From NCBI GenBank assembly GCA_001464425.1, contig LNEK01000007.1, forward strand, positions 1-64,000: a stretch of DNA of 64,000 nucleotides, written 5' to 3'. The stretch is from Alphaproteobacteria bacterium Ga0077535 (GTDB taxonomy: Bacteria; Pseudomonadota; Alphaproteobacteria; Caulobacterales; Aquidulcibacteraceae). The number at the start of each line of letters is the position of its first letter. The stretch's first letter is position 1. Under the pieces are notes generated by a model, which was not told the origin of the DNA, did not search any database, and worked only from the letters and a program-made list of their open reading frames with translations. The translations under genes and the position numbers were made by a program. Positions 23,518 through 32,000 of the stretch are shown piece by piece.

Positions 23518-24108
23518 CTAGACGTGACGCGCGACTTTTACTGCGACGGCCGAGCCTGCTCGCACCAGTCTTGTCCAAACAGCTAGCGCAAACCCCGGTG
23601 CGTTTTTCTGTCGGTGGGCTGCGTCGTCCCGATGCGCCACCTCGTCATTGCGCCAGCCATCAAGCAGCGACAGCAGAGCAGCGTCGCCAGCCTCTGCCCG
23701 AAGCCGGTCTATTTGCTCCTGATAGTGTTGATCCACGAACGTCTCTACCGCCTCGATGGTGGCGAACACCGCATCTCGGCCAAGTAGTCCAGGGATTACG
23801 CCGGTCACCCATCCTAGGATACGCCACAACCACACCAACCGCGATCGCATTGCGCGTGGCAGGATTGCGCTTACTTCGCGAAGGTGACGGCTTTCTGTCT
23901 CGATGTGGGCGCGCGCGAACGCCCGGGTCTCATCATCACGCGTAGTGGCGAGCACACCTCTATAAATCCATACCGCACCGGTCTCGCCCGCGTGGTCGGT
24001 GCGTAGCGAAGCCCAAACCCAATCAGGCCAGTTGGAAGCCAAGCCAAGGCGTGATGGCCCCGCTAGAGCCTGCGATCCAACGTCCCAACTGGGCTCGGCG
24101 GTGGTCAT
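23518..24108 (-). CDS. coq7: COQ7-type demethoxyubiquinone hydroxylase family protein
   Basis: 196 residues from ATG 24108, which overlaps the stop of the alternative oxidase gene by ATGA. It is a ferritin-like di-iron protein: E42 in [17 protein letters not shown]72-x2-H75 in [11 protein letters not shown], the central E in [13 protein letters not shown], and E-x2-H in [11 protein letters not shown]. That set is the full ligand set of COQ7/CLK1. The enzyme would hydroxylate 5-demethoxyubiquinol in ubiquinone synthesis. A hydrophobic helix pair in the middle ([17 protein letters not shown]) would embed it in the membrane surface. The tight coupling to a ubiquinol oxidase gene is unusual; it may be a specialised paralogue instead of the housekeeping ubiquinone enzyme. 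Confidence 0.88.
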   Translation of the reverse strand: MTTAEPSWDVGSQALAGPSRLGLASNWPDWVWASLRTDHAGETGAVWIYRGVLATTRDDETRAFARAHIETESRHLREVSAILPRAMRSRLVWLWRILGWVTGVIPGLLGRDAVFATIEAVETFVDQHYQEQIDRLRAEAGDAALLSLLDGWRNDEVAHRDDAAHRQKNAPGFALAVWTRLVRAGSAVAVKVARHV

Positions 24109-24797
24109 GCCTGCGCTCCACCCAAATGGCTGCCCGTTGAGCCGTTGCAATCGCCGCGGCGTGCCCGGCGCGGCGCCGACAATTGGTCGGCAAACTGGTG
24201 GTTGACGTCGCGATGCCCAACTTCGTCGGTGCGTACGGCCAAGATAACATCACGAAGGCGCGCATCCGCAGCTAGGTCCCAGTAGCGGATGGCAATCGCA
24301 GGTGCAGGAGGGTTGTCTACGCGGCCGCAATCAATTTCTGCGAGGTAAGCGGTGTAACTCACGACCGCTTCTTCTTCGAAGTAGCCGACCAATCGATGTG
24401 CAGTTCGCGGCGCAAAAAGATAGAGCACGAAGAAGGCATTGAAGAATAAGCCTTGCGCCAGCAGCACGAGCGCTCGTTCGAATGCGTTCGGTTGGGCGAC
24501 AGCGATGAATGTCATCAGGTGCATGCGCTCGTTCTCAGCCTCGTCGAGAAGCGTTTTGATCCAACCCCTGTCGTCTTGCATGCGGCGCAGACTTTTTAGG
24601 TGGTTCAGCATCCCGCCGACCATGCCGGGCACAGCGGCTACGGTTTCCAAGATCACAGCGCGATGACCGTATCGCTTCCTGAAGAAAGCGTCGGCGAAGA
24701 AGCGCAAGACACGCGTAAGCATTAGCGCAATGTGGTCGGACCAATCGGCAGGGCTGCGATGCGACCTAAGTTCGACTTCATCAGCACGGGGGGACAC
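24105..24797 (-). CDS. aox: Alternative oxidase (cyanide-insensitive ubiquinol oxidase)
   Basis: 230 residues from GTG 24797 with AAGGAG upstream at ideal spacing. All di-iron ligands of AOX are visible: E51 ([10 protein letters not shown]), E90 and H93 (AENERMHLM), the E of [10 protein letters not shown] (141-143), and E192/H195 ([11 protein letters not shown]). The two conserved amphipathic helices that hold the protein in the inner leaflet are present (about 55-70 and 110-130). AOX oxidises ubiquinol and reduces oxygen to water without proton pumping. It is patchy in bacteria and best known in some alphaproteobacteria. The gene overlaps coq7 by four bases, so production of the oxidase and quinone hydroxylase is coupled. 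Confidence 0.93.
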   Translation of the reverse strand: MSPRADEVELRSHRSPADWSDHIALMLTRVLRFFADAFFRKRYGHRAVILETVAAVPGMVGGMLNHLKSLRRMQDDRGWIKTLLDEAENERMHLMTFIAVAQPNAFERALVLLAQGLFFNAFFVLYLFAPRTAHRLVGYFEEEAVVSYTAYLAEIDCGRVDNPPAPAIAIRYWDLAADARLRDVILAVRTDEVGHRDVNHQFADQLSAPRRARRGDCNGSTGSHLGGAQA

Positions 24798-25077
24798 GAC
24801 TCGCTCCTTGGTGTTGCGGATGGCGCAGCGACAGGTCAGCCGCAGCGTGCCCCTGCGCGCCAGAGGGGCCTATCAGGCTATGAGATAGGCGCTGGCGACA
24901 CCGCGGCTCGAAGGCGCATTGCCGCACCAGGGTGCTCGCCCGAACTGTGTTCGACGGCCGTGCCTTCTGCAGCCGAGTCGGCGCGCCCTGAGATGGAAGA
25001 ACGTGCTGGCAGTCAGAACCGCTTCCGCTTCAGCAGAATGCTGCGCGACCGCGCTCAGCGCTGCTTGCAACACCCAT
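24798..25077. other. Intergenic region upstream of aox
   Basis: No gene supported. Minus-strand frames here are alanine/serine/arginine-rich and without a recognisable product. The region should hold the aox-coq7 promoter; no clear TGATC-N18-TAAG or other consensus was found by eye. Confidence 0.4.
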
Positions 25078-25158
25078 TCAAGCCCCCCTGAAAGTCGCCA
25101 GATCCCAAATCTCCGCCCGTTGCGCGGGTGAATAATAGATGCGGCGGCGTTGCTTCAT
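25078..25158 (-). pseudogene. IS30-family transposase, N-terminal fragment
   Basis: From ATG 25158 on the minus strand the translation begins MKQRRRIYYSPAQRAEIWD, the characteristic N-terminus of IS30 transposases (basic residues, I-Y-Y-S, A-x-x-x-x-I-W-D before the HTH). It then loses homology at about 25100 and stops at 25080-25078. Only about the first 20 codons and the left terminal repeat remain, so it is a truncated relic. Confidence 0.65.
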
Positions 25159-25192
25159 GGGCTCTCACTCCAGTCTTCTCAAAGAGACTAAA

Positions 25193-25214
25193 GTGTTGCG
25201 TCGACCGGTTCAGG
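25193..25214 (-). mobile_element. IS30-like left-end inverted repeat
   Basis: GTGTTGCGTCGACCGGTTCA then GG on the plus strand, 35 bases upstream of the transposase fragment start. It matches 69-90 with two differences. Position and orientation relative to the transposase ATG fit a left terminal repeat. Confidence 0.55.
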
Positions 25215-25251
25215 TCCCAGCGAACTTAGGCCGGTCGCCAGCTGCCGAAGC

Positions 25252-25320
25252 GGGCGTCACCAATTCAGCGACCAAGCCATTCGTGATTTTGTACGCTACG
25301 GCGCACGTTGGCCCTAAGCT
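25252..25320 (+). repeat. Diverged copy of the dispersed repeat
   Basis: GGGCGTCACCAATTCAGCGA, CCAAGCCATTCGTGATTTTG and GGCGCACGTTGGCCC. It aligns with 5865-5935 through most of its length and with the 3' half of copy A. Confidence 0.5.
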
Positions 25321-25399
25321 GCCTGTTGTCATCGAGCCCCGGTCCAGTCGGTGTGTTTCCGGAAACCAAACTCGCTTGCCCCGCGCGACGCGCTGGTCG

Positions 25400-25427
25400 T
25401 GATCCGACAAGTCACATCCACCGTAAC
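25400..25427 (+). promoter_or_regulatory. Promoter-like element TGATCCGA-N14-CGTAAC (second copy)
   Basis: Same two blocks and spacing as at 22323-22350. Its last base is 47 bases before the ATG of the outer-membrane protein gene, a normal distance for a promoter with a short leader. Possible target of the RpoE-type sigma encoded at 16517. Confidence 0.4.
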
Positions 25428-25474
25428 GCGCCTAGCAGGGCTGAGTGTCCGCTCGCCCAGAAGGGGAATGAGAG

Positions 25475-26257
25475 ATGTCAAAATTACCTTCAGCCATTCA
25501 GCTAGCCGTGGTCGCGGTTGTGCTCATGGCCACACCTGCAGCGGCGCAGGACTATTATGGCTCGGTTAGCGTCGGCGGCGTCTTCTTGAATGACTCCGAC
25601 AACAGCGGATCGTTCAGTAGCGACTTTCTGACCGGCACAGGCACGACAATCCCGAACAATACGCCGCTTCCAGCGGGAACTGGCGTCGGCTGGACCACCG
25701 AATTCGACACCGGTTACACCGTGAGCGCGGCGCTAGGCAGACGCTTCAACAACGGCCTGCGTGGCGAAATAGAATTTGCGTATCAGAGCAACGACGTCGA
25801 CACGCACCGCAATGTGCAGGCGGCAGGCATTCCGCTCGATAATGAGGATGTAGGCGTCTTGATCAGCGGCGCCCCGCTACAGGGCGCAACCGTTGGCGCT
25901 GTTGTAGCCGACGGTCGAGGCTCGGTCGACACAACGTTCTTGATGGCCAACGTATACTATGACTTTGCCGAGTATGGCGCGTTTACGCCGTATGTTGGCG
26001 GCGGCGTTGGCGTAGGCTTTGTGAATGTCGATTACTCGCCCTCAGGCGTTGGCATCGTGGATGATGACGATACCGTGTTCGCGTACCAGCTGATCGCCGG
26101 CGGTTCCTATGCGGTCAATGACAGCACATCTGTGTTCGCTCAATACCGTTATCGCGCCACCGAGGACGTGGAGACGTCCGTTGATCTGTTCCCGGCTTCG
26201 CTTGACGTTGAGAACAGGGCGTCGGCGTTTGAAGTCGGTGTGCGGTTTAACTTCTGA
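25475..26257 (+). CDS. Outer-membrane beta-barrel protein
   Basis: 260 residues from ATG 25475. A signal peptide (MSKLPSAIQLAVVAVVLMAT, then PAAAQD) is followed by an eight-stranded-barrel pattern with alternating aromatic and polar strands: YYGSVSVGGVFL, GYTVSAALGRRF, LRGEIEFAYQSND, LMANVYYDFAEYGAFTPYVG and so on. It ends FEVGVRFNF with a C-terminal phenylalanine. This is the OmpA-like/OmpW-type porin or adhesin barrel (P44/Msp2 or opacity-like family). A purine-rich ribosome site precedes it, a strong terminator follows, so it is monocistronic. Probably a surface structural protein; ligand unknown. Confidence 0.88.
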   Translation: MSKLPSAIQLAVVAVVLMATPAAAQDYYGSVSVGGVFLNDSDNSGSFSSDFLTGTGTTIPNNTPLPAGTGVGWTTEFDTGYTVSAALGRRFNNGLRGEIEFAYQSNDVDTHRNVQAAGIPLDNEDVGVLISGAPLQGATVGAVVADGRGSVDTTFLMANVYYDFAEYGAFTPYVGGGVGVGFVNVDYSPSGVGIVDDDDTVFAYQLIAGGSYAVNDSTSVFAQYRYRATEDVETSVDLFPASLDVENRASAFEVGVRFNF

Positions 26258-26278
26258 CCTAAGCTAGACGGCAGTGTA

Positions 26279-26321
26279 GTTGGCGGGGGCGTGCATCGAC
26301 GGCCCCGCCAACAATTTTTTT
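26279..26321 (+). terminator. Rho-independent terminator after the OMP gene
   Basis: GTTGGCGGGG (26279-26288) pairs perfectly with CCCCGCCAAC (26303-26312) and is followed by AATTTTTTT. It starts 22 bases after the stop codon, a textbook intrinsic terminator. Confidence 0.9.
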
Positions 26322-26411
26322 GGAGCGGTGACCCTGGGGTTGTGAGCTGCAGCCTTCGGCGATCTCCCGCCAGATGGGGCGGGCAGGCGGGAGCGGCAGG
26401 TCTTTAGCGGC

Positions 26412-26447
26412 GCTGCCGTCCGTCACGATATGGCGGTGGACGGCAGC
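26412..26447 (+). promoter_or_regulatory. Stem-loop upstream of the CIA30 gene
   Basis: GCTGCCGTCC (26412-26421) and GGACGGCAGC (26438-26447) form a perfect 10-bp stem with a 16-base loop, ending 37 bases before the ATG at 26485. There is no T tract, so a leader hairpin or DNA operator is as likely as a terminator. Confidence 0.4.
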
Positions 26448-26484
26448 TTCGATCCGTTAGCGATCGGCGAGCGTACTTCCTGTC

Positions 26485-27069
26485 ATGGCTGTACGTATCA
26501 TCGCGTTACTCACTGCGTTAATCTATGCTGGTCCAGCAATGACCAGCTCAGCTACGCCACAAGAAACAGCCATCGCACCACTGATTTCTTTTGAATCGCC
26601 AGCTGAGGCGCGCGCCTGGCGAGCCGTCAATGACGATGTCATGGGTGGGCGCTCTCTGGGCGGAAGCGTTGTCGAGGAAGACCAACTGGTCTTCACTGGG
26701 TCGATTAACACGAACGGCGGTGGGTTTTCTTCGGTTCGCCGCGAAATGGAGCCCGGTGCGCTGGAAGGTACGCGGGCCTTTATTCTTTCGATAAGATCTG
26801 ATGGCCGCGCCTATCAGCTGATCGCGCGCACAAACGCCCGTTTTGGAGGTAGGTACGTTTCGTATCAGGCGGCTATCCCGATGAGCCCAGAGGGGGAGTG
26901 GTCGAATGTGCGCGTAGCCATTAGCGATTTCGTCCCAAGCGTTTTCGGCCGCACCGTCCCGGCCAGCGCGATTTTGCCAGGGGAGGTCACCGAGCTTGGC
27001 TTCATCATTGCCGATAGTGTCGATGGCGATTTTGCTTTGAGCGTTAGATCGATCAGCATTGAGCGCTAG
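26485..27069 (+). CDS. CIA30 family protein (complex I intermediate-associated protein 30)
   Basis: 194 residues from ATG 26485. A signal-like N-terminus (VRIIALLTALIYAGPAMTSS) is followed by the CIA30 galactose-binding-like fold: WRAVNDDVMGGRSLGGSVVE, GGFSSVRREMEP, GRAYQLIARTNARFGGRYVS and LGFIIADSVDGDFALSVRSI. The V-N-D-x-V-M-G-G-x-S motif is diagnostic. In eukaryotes CIA30/NDUFAF1 helps complex I assembly; bacterial relatives, often exported, have no proven function. Its place near aox and coq7 may be meaningful for respiration, or coincidental. Confidence 0.9.
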   Translation: MAVRIIALLTALIYAGPAMTSSATPQETAIAPLISFESPAEARAWRAVNDDVMGGRSLGGSVVEEDQLVFTGSINTNGGGFSSVRREMEPGALEGTRAFILSIRSDGRAYQLIARTNARFGGRYVSYQAAIPMSPEGEWSNVRVAISDFVPSVFGRTVPASAILPGEVTELGFIIADSVDGDFALSVRSISIER

Positions 27070-27564
27070 AGACATTGTGTTGTGCGACGCCCGCCTTGCG
27101 CCACGATGGCCTAGTTCGTCGCTCTCTGCGATTATGAATCGGCGCCCTCCGATGACCCCCGCCCCGAAACAGGTTCATGCGATAACGCGCCAATCGGCAT
27201 CCTCTACCCCATGCCTGTTCACAGGAATGACCAGAACCGGCGAGATCGGGCCGGCTATCGGCGCCTCACGCGAGGGTCAGTTATTGAGCGACATCGCCAG
27301 TCGTAACCTTGGACGTAGAGGGGGCCGTGGCCCATGGCAGCCGCGCGATGCTCGATCCCGATCGATCGGAACGCTGCCCGTGTCCGCGGCGGTGACTGCG
27401 CATCCGGTCTATTATTTCGCGCCGGCGTCCGGGCAAACCAGTGTCGTGCACATTGTTTTTGAAGGGGCGCCGTTGGCTGACATCAACGTGGTGACTGGCC
27501 AATAGCTCAGAACCGGCGCCAGAATGCGAGAGCGATGAAGATGGGCTTCAACGGAGCAGGGGCC
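27070..27564. other. Intergenic region before the lipoprotein gene
   Basis: An open plus-strand frame ending at 27505 overlaps the CIA30 stop and has a C-terminal piece (YYFAPASGQTSVVHIVFEGA) that looks protein-like. The front is serine/arginine-rich with no ribosome site. I regard it as a possible decayed gene, not an annotated CDS. Nothing else was seen. Confidence 0.3.
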
Positions 27565-27945
27565 ATGAAGCGTGCAAGGTTTGGACTACTGTCGCTCGCT
27601 GCCGCACTGGTAGCGTGTGGGCCAAGTTACGCCCCGCCCAATGCGCCTGCCATTGCGTGTCCGCAGATCAGCGCGGCTGACTACGACGCCGCGGTCGCAG
27701 CGGGCGCCGCGCGCGCGAGCGCGACGATAAACCAGAGCGGCATGGTCTCGATGGAGACGGGGCCAGGTAGCGTGCATTGCGCGACCTTTAGAACTTCGAT
27801 GCGCCCGTGCAGGCGCCCGGTCGATTTCGTGATCCGCTACACGTTAGCGAGCGGCGATGCGCTTCACGTCCGCGTGCCTGCCGGCGAGCAATACCGGTTC
27901 CGCGTGCAAGCCCAGCCGACGCCCTGCGAGATCGTGAACTTTTAG
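27565..27945 (+). CDS. Putative lipoprotein of unknown function
   Basis: 126 residues from ATG 27565 (an in-frame ATG at 27535 would add ten residues). MKRARFGLLSLAAALVACGP is a lipoprotein signal with lipobox L-V-A-C at residues 15-18. The mature part has paired cysteines and short beta-like segments (RPVDFVIRYTLASGDALHVR; GEQYRFRVQAQPTPCEIVNF). No family was recognised. It is expected in the periplasm, anchored to a membrane. Confidence 0.65.
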   Translation: MKRARFGLLSLAAALVACGPSYAPPNAPAIACPQISAADYDAAVAAGAARASATINQSGMVSMETGPGSVHCATFRTSMRPCRRPVDFVIRYTLASGDALHVRVPAGEQYRFRVQAQPTPCEIVNF

Positions 27946-28241
27946 CGGCGCGTAGCTTTGCTTGGGCAGCGGTGAGCGTGCGTGATCTGGCGCGTAACCG
28001 GCATGGAAGCGTCCCGGGAAGAGGACGCCGGGGCCTTCGCGTGGACGTTGCTTTCTGTAGCTCTTTTCGCTGTCGCCATCCAAGCTAGCGCTGGAGGCTG
28101 CATTTGGAGAGTGGTGAAGGCCTCGATACTCGTTTGGGAATCGAAGGGCAGCACGTTCACGTCGCCGCCTGTGAAGCGGCAATGCTGGGCAGATCTGAAG
28201 GCGCGCGTTAAAAAGTTGGGCTGCGGAGGTCTTGTAGGCTC

Positions 28242-28931
28242 ATGGATTGGGACACAGAAACTATTGTTGCGGTGGTCTCCGCCGGCTTGGCGGTGATTTC
28301 TGCGCTGGTGAGTTGGCGGAATGCAGCGCGCCAGGCGGCGGTGCAGTATGAAGCGCTCAAGGCTGGACTCGACGCCGACGTGGTGCGCTGGTCGAGCGAA
28401 GCGCTTGATGTCTTATCGCGCGCCAGCGGCCTTGCGCGGAGCAGGAGCATTTACGAGCCAGCGAGCTTTGAAATCAAATTGACGGAAGTTTCGTGCCAGC
28501 TATCGGCGCTTGCGGACAGGGGGCGGCTCTTCTTCCCGAACGAAGCGCACGACAAAATCGGAACGGATCGGACGCATGCGTTTCGGGGCATTCGTCCGCC
28601 CATCCTCGACGCATTGGTATTTGCCTGCTGCCAGATGGAGCAGATGCGGACAGATCCAAGCGGCGATCACAGCGCGTCCGAGTTCATAATCGGCTGTCGA
28701 CGGCTATTAGTTTCTGAGACTCAGAACACGGTCAATCCACGCCGTCGAAAGGCCATGCTGCAGCAATTGGCGGTTGGTCGAAAAGATGATGAGGTGTCTG
28801 CGTTTGATGAAGCCCATCGATTGGCGGTCTCATTGGATGAACGCTACCCAGGTTTGCCCGCTGTAGTGGCGTTTTTTAAAACCTCAAACCCACAACGATC
28901 GAGTGCAGATTTATCGCACCGCGGTCCCTAA
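28242..28931 (+). CDS. Hypothetical protein with N-terminal membrane anchor
   Basis: 229 residues. A short N-terminal helix (ETIVAVVSAGLAVISALVSW, residues 6-25) anchors a soluble helical domain with no motif I recognise. The segment RSRSIYEPASFEIKLTEVSC then QLSALADRGRLFFPNEAHDK, and later ERYPGLPAVVAFFKTSNPQ, are the most structured-looking parts. Single-helix plus 200-residue proteins of this type are common in accessory regions. It is tail-to-tail with the nSTAND gene, 74 bases apart, so it may or may not belong to that cassette. Confidence 0.7.
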   Translation: MDWDTETIVAVVSAGLAVISALVSWRNAARQAAVQYEALKAGLDADVVRWSSEALDVLSRASGLARSRSIYEPASFEIKLTEVSCQLSALADRGRLFFPNEAHDKIGTDRTHAFRGIRPPILDALVFACCQMEQMRTDPSGDHSASEFIIGCRRLLVSETQNTVNPRRRKAMLQQLAVGRKDDEVSAFDEAHRLAVSLDERYPGLPAVVAFFKTSNPQRSSADLSHRGP

Positions 28932-29005
28932 AGCGAAGCTACTTCGCTAGCGGCTGCGTTTGGTGCACCCCGCAGCGCGAGTTAGTCTCGGGCCAGCCGT
29001 TTTTG

Positions 29006-32000
29006 CTAACGGGAGCTGGCGCCCACATAGCGGATCAGTTCATCGCGAAGGCTCGGACCTACGAGGAAGCGGCCGCTCGGCGCGCTATCAAGCTGGATGC
29101 CTCCGACGCGTTCCACGATCACGTCATCGTCGTAAATGAGAATGACGTGATCTCCGCGCGCTTCGTGGACTACACGCGGCACATTCCCACGGCGTCCGAG
29201 TACGGCCACCAGACCACCGCCGCTGCTCTCCAACAGCTGGACTGTGCCGTCCGACATTGGGGCAAGCACCATGCGTCCGCCCGCGACGAACCGCGGTCCC
29301 GGCGTTCGGCTTAGCGGGGAGGGGATTCGGATTTCGGCGCCGTCGTTGGGCGTAGCCAGTGTCGTGCCGTCGAGGCGGGAAAGAAGGACGCTTCCGTCGC
29401 TCGGATTCACTGCGCCGCCGATGACGACATTGTCAATCGCGCCAGCTTGGCGCGCTATGGTGTTTGCGGTGCTTGTCGCGATGCCGCCCTGCTGTCCCAC
29501 TGCGACGACTTCATTGTCGAACGTGAAGCCGATCACCTCTACAGGCTGTCCATCCGCTAGCGAAAAACGTTCGTTTGTGTTGCAAGCATCAAGCGTCTCG
29601 TTCGCGGGGCGGCCGAGCTGCCTTAACTGCCAGACGCAGATTTCCCCGCTTGTACTGCCTGTCGCGATAGCCGTTCCATCAGGTGAAAGGTTTGCGACGT
29701 GGAGGTTGGTTTGACGCGCGACCCCGGTCTCCGTGAGACTACCGCCTTCGACCGACCACACGCGAATGTAACCATCACCGGTTGCCATCACGATGCGATT
29801 TTCGGAGGCAAAGCGAAGGAAGCGGATCTGGCTAGCGCCGATCGAGGCTGCGGCAATCTCGGATTGGTCTGCCCCCCAGATGCGCAAATATTGATCCTCG
29901 CCATAGGAAGCGACAAGGCTACCATCGTCGCTAACCGCCAAGTGAGAGACTTCGCCATTTCGTGGCGCATCTCTGGGCAAGTCATAGCGCGGCGTGAGCG
30001 CATGATCTTGGCGCGCCATCACCAATGCCGCACTTCCGACCAACACATTCCCGTTGTCAGCAAATACCCTGGCGCCTGGCGTTGCCGACGCCCAGGGCGT
30101 GGTCCCAATGATGCTTCGCGTCCCCAAATCCCAGCTTTGTACGAACGGAAGCTCGTTGTCTCCACAATCGATCACCACGGCATCAGGCGTACGTCGTTCC
30201 ATGCGAAGCTCAGTCAGAGTCCCGGCGCAGACGCCACCGATGTCGCTAAAGCTTCGGCCTCGCGTGAGTTCAAACACTCGTAAACGCTGATCGTCGAGGA
30301 AAGCCCCGTAGGTCAAATTGCTGTCGAATAGGAAACCCGGCGATAGGCGTGCTTCCGACAGGTTATCACGCACTACGCTAGACGTTCTGCCGTCCACGCT
30401 GAAACGCGTAATCGCGCCGCGGATCCCTACAGTGACGAAATGATTTGAGTCCGATCCGAACTGCCCATGGAGCTGTGGCTCGGTCAACTCGGGCTCATAA
30501 ATAGCTGAGAGGCCGCCGTTAGCATCCGCTTGAAATACACGCACCCGCGTAGGCTGGGTCACTGCAATGCGTTGGTCGCTAGGAGACACAAACAGCGATG
30601 ACGCTGGCCCGCCAGGGAGCTCGCTTCGAATGTCGCGGAATAAGTCGAGTACGATTGGGGTCCTGGTGCTTCCTGCCGTCAGAGCCAATCCCCATCGGCT
30701 CCCTGAGGAAAAGGGATCGGTGAGAAGAGGCTCGCCAATTTGGAATCGTCCGTTGTTGAGCGCGCGCAGACCGCGTGTTGCGCCGAATACAGAGTCGTTT
30801 TGGCCATCGACTGCGAGCAAGAAGTACTCGCCGTTGGAAGATGTCCAAAGGCCTCTGAAATCTCCGTCGAAGGTCGATTGAGAGAGTAGGGCGCCATAAC
30901 GACTGTACGCAGCCAAGCGAACTTCCGGCGCCGTCGAGCCAGAAGTGCGAGACGCGACAAGTATGCCATTGTCTGTGCCCTCTGCGATCCCCAACACATC
31001 GCCGCCGGGATCGAAGTCGACACCAACACCGTCCGATGCCCGAGCGATCAGGACTCTATTATCGGGTCTAACTGAGTAAACGAGCGTCCCGTTCCGGCTG
31101 AACTCGCTGATCCGCCATCCGCCTGCATGTCCGGGCAGTCTGCGAACGACGTCTCCGCTCTCGGTGTTGATCACGCGTATCTCGCTGGATCGCGAAACGC
31201 CGCGACCGCGAACAGCCAACGCCACGAATTGCCCATTCCCACTTATGGCCGTTGCAGTAATTTGTTCGTTGCTAAGGCCGGCTAGAATGCGGGAGCTCGA
31301 CTCAGGCCTGTATACGCCGATGACGCCGCGTTCTTGCTCTCCAATGACGACGTTCCATCTGGACCCGCTTGGACCCGCAGCAGTTGTTGTGAGGGTGCGA
31401 AGATTGGCGATATTGGCGGGTGTGACGATAGGACTGAGTGTGTCGTTCGCAAGCGTTAGCGCCTGTAGGCTTCGCTCGCCGGCGATGAGTAGCTGAGCAT
31501 TGTCTACAGAGAAGGAGAGAGCTGTTACACGGCCTGGTGGCGTAATGTAGCGCGCGCGCGGCCCACGCAAATCCCAAATCTGGATGCCCTCAGGATCGAC
31601 GACCGCTGCCATCGAACCATCGGGGCTGATATCGGCCGGCCCATGCCCGCCACGCAATCGCAACTCACGCAAGACAGTTGGTTTTGGTTCGATCGCTATG
31701 CGCATGGCGATTGCACCAGTATTGGGGCCGGAGACGAAGAGTGTTTCGCTCTGCACGCCGGCGCTGGCGTCGACGTCCGGTGCTACCGCGATGCGCCAGG
31801 ATGGCGGGTACTCGTTCTCGCCCGCTTGAACAACGGCGCCGAGCCGTCTGAATCTCAGCGTTTCGACTGGGGCGGTAATCCGTGGGTTTTCGGCTATGGC
31901 GGTGGTGCTGTAGACATCGACAGAACCGTCGTCTCGAAGCACGTAAAGGCGAGCGCTATCGGGCGAAAATGTCGCCGCGCGCGCGGATGGACTGCTGAGG

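Noticed and set aside
27059-27505. 148-codon plus-strand frame after the CIA30 gene
   Set aside because: Only the last 30 residues look protein-like; the front is Ser/Arg-rich, overlaps the CIA30 stop and has no ribosome site. Possibly a decayed gene.
27982-28296. 104-codon plus-strand frame between the lipoprotein and the anchored hypothetical protein
   Set aside because: Contains one hydrophobic stretch but overlaps the start of the better-supported gene at 28242 and has no recognisable family.
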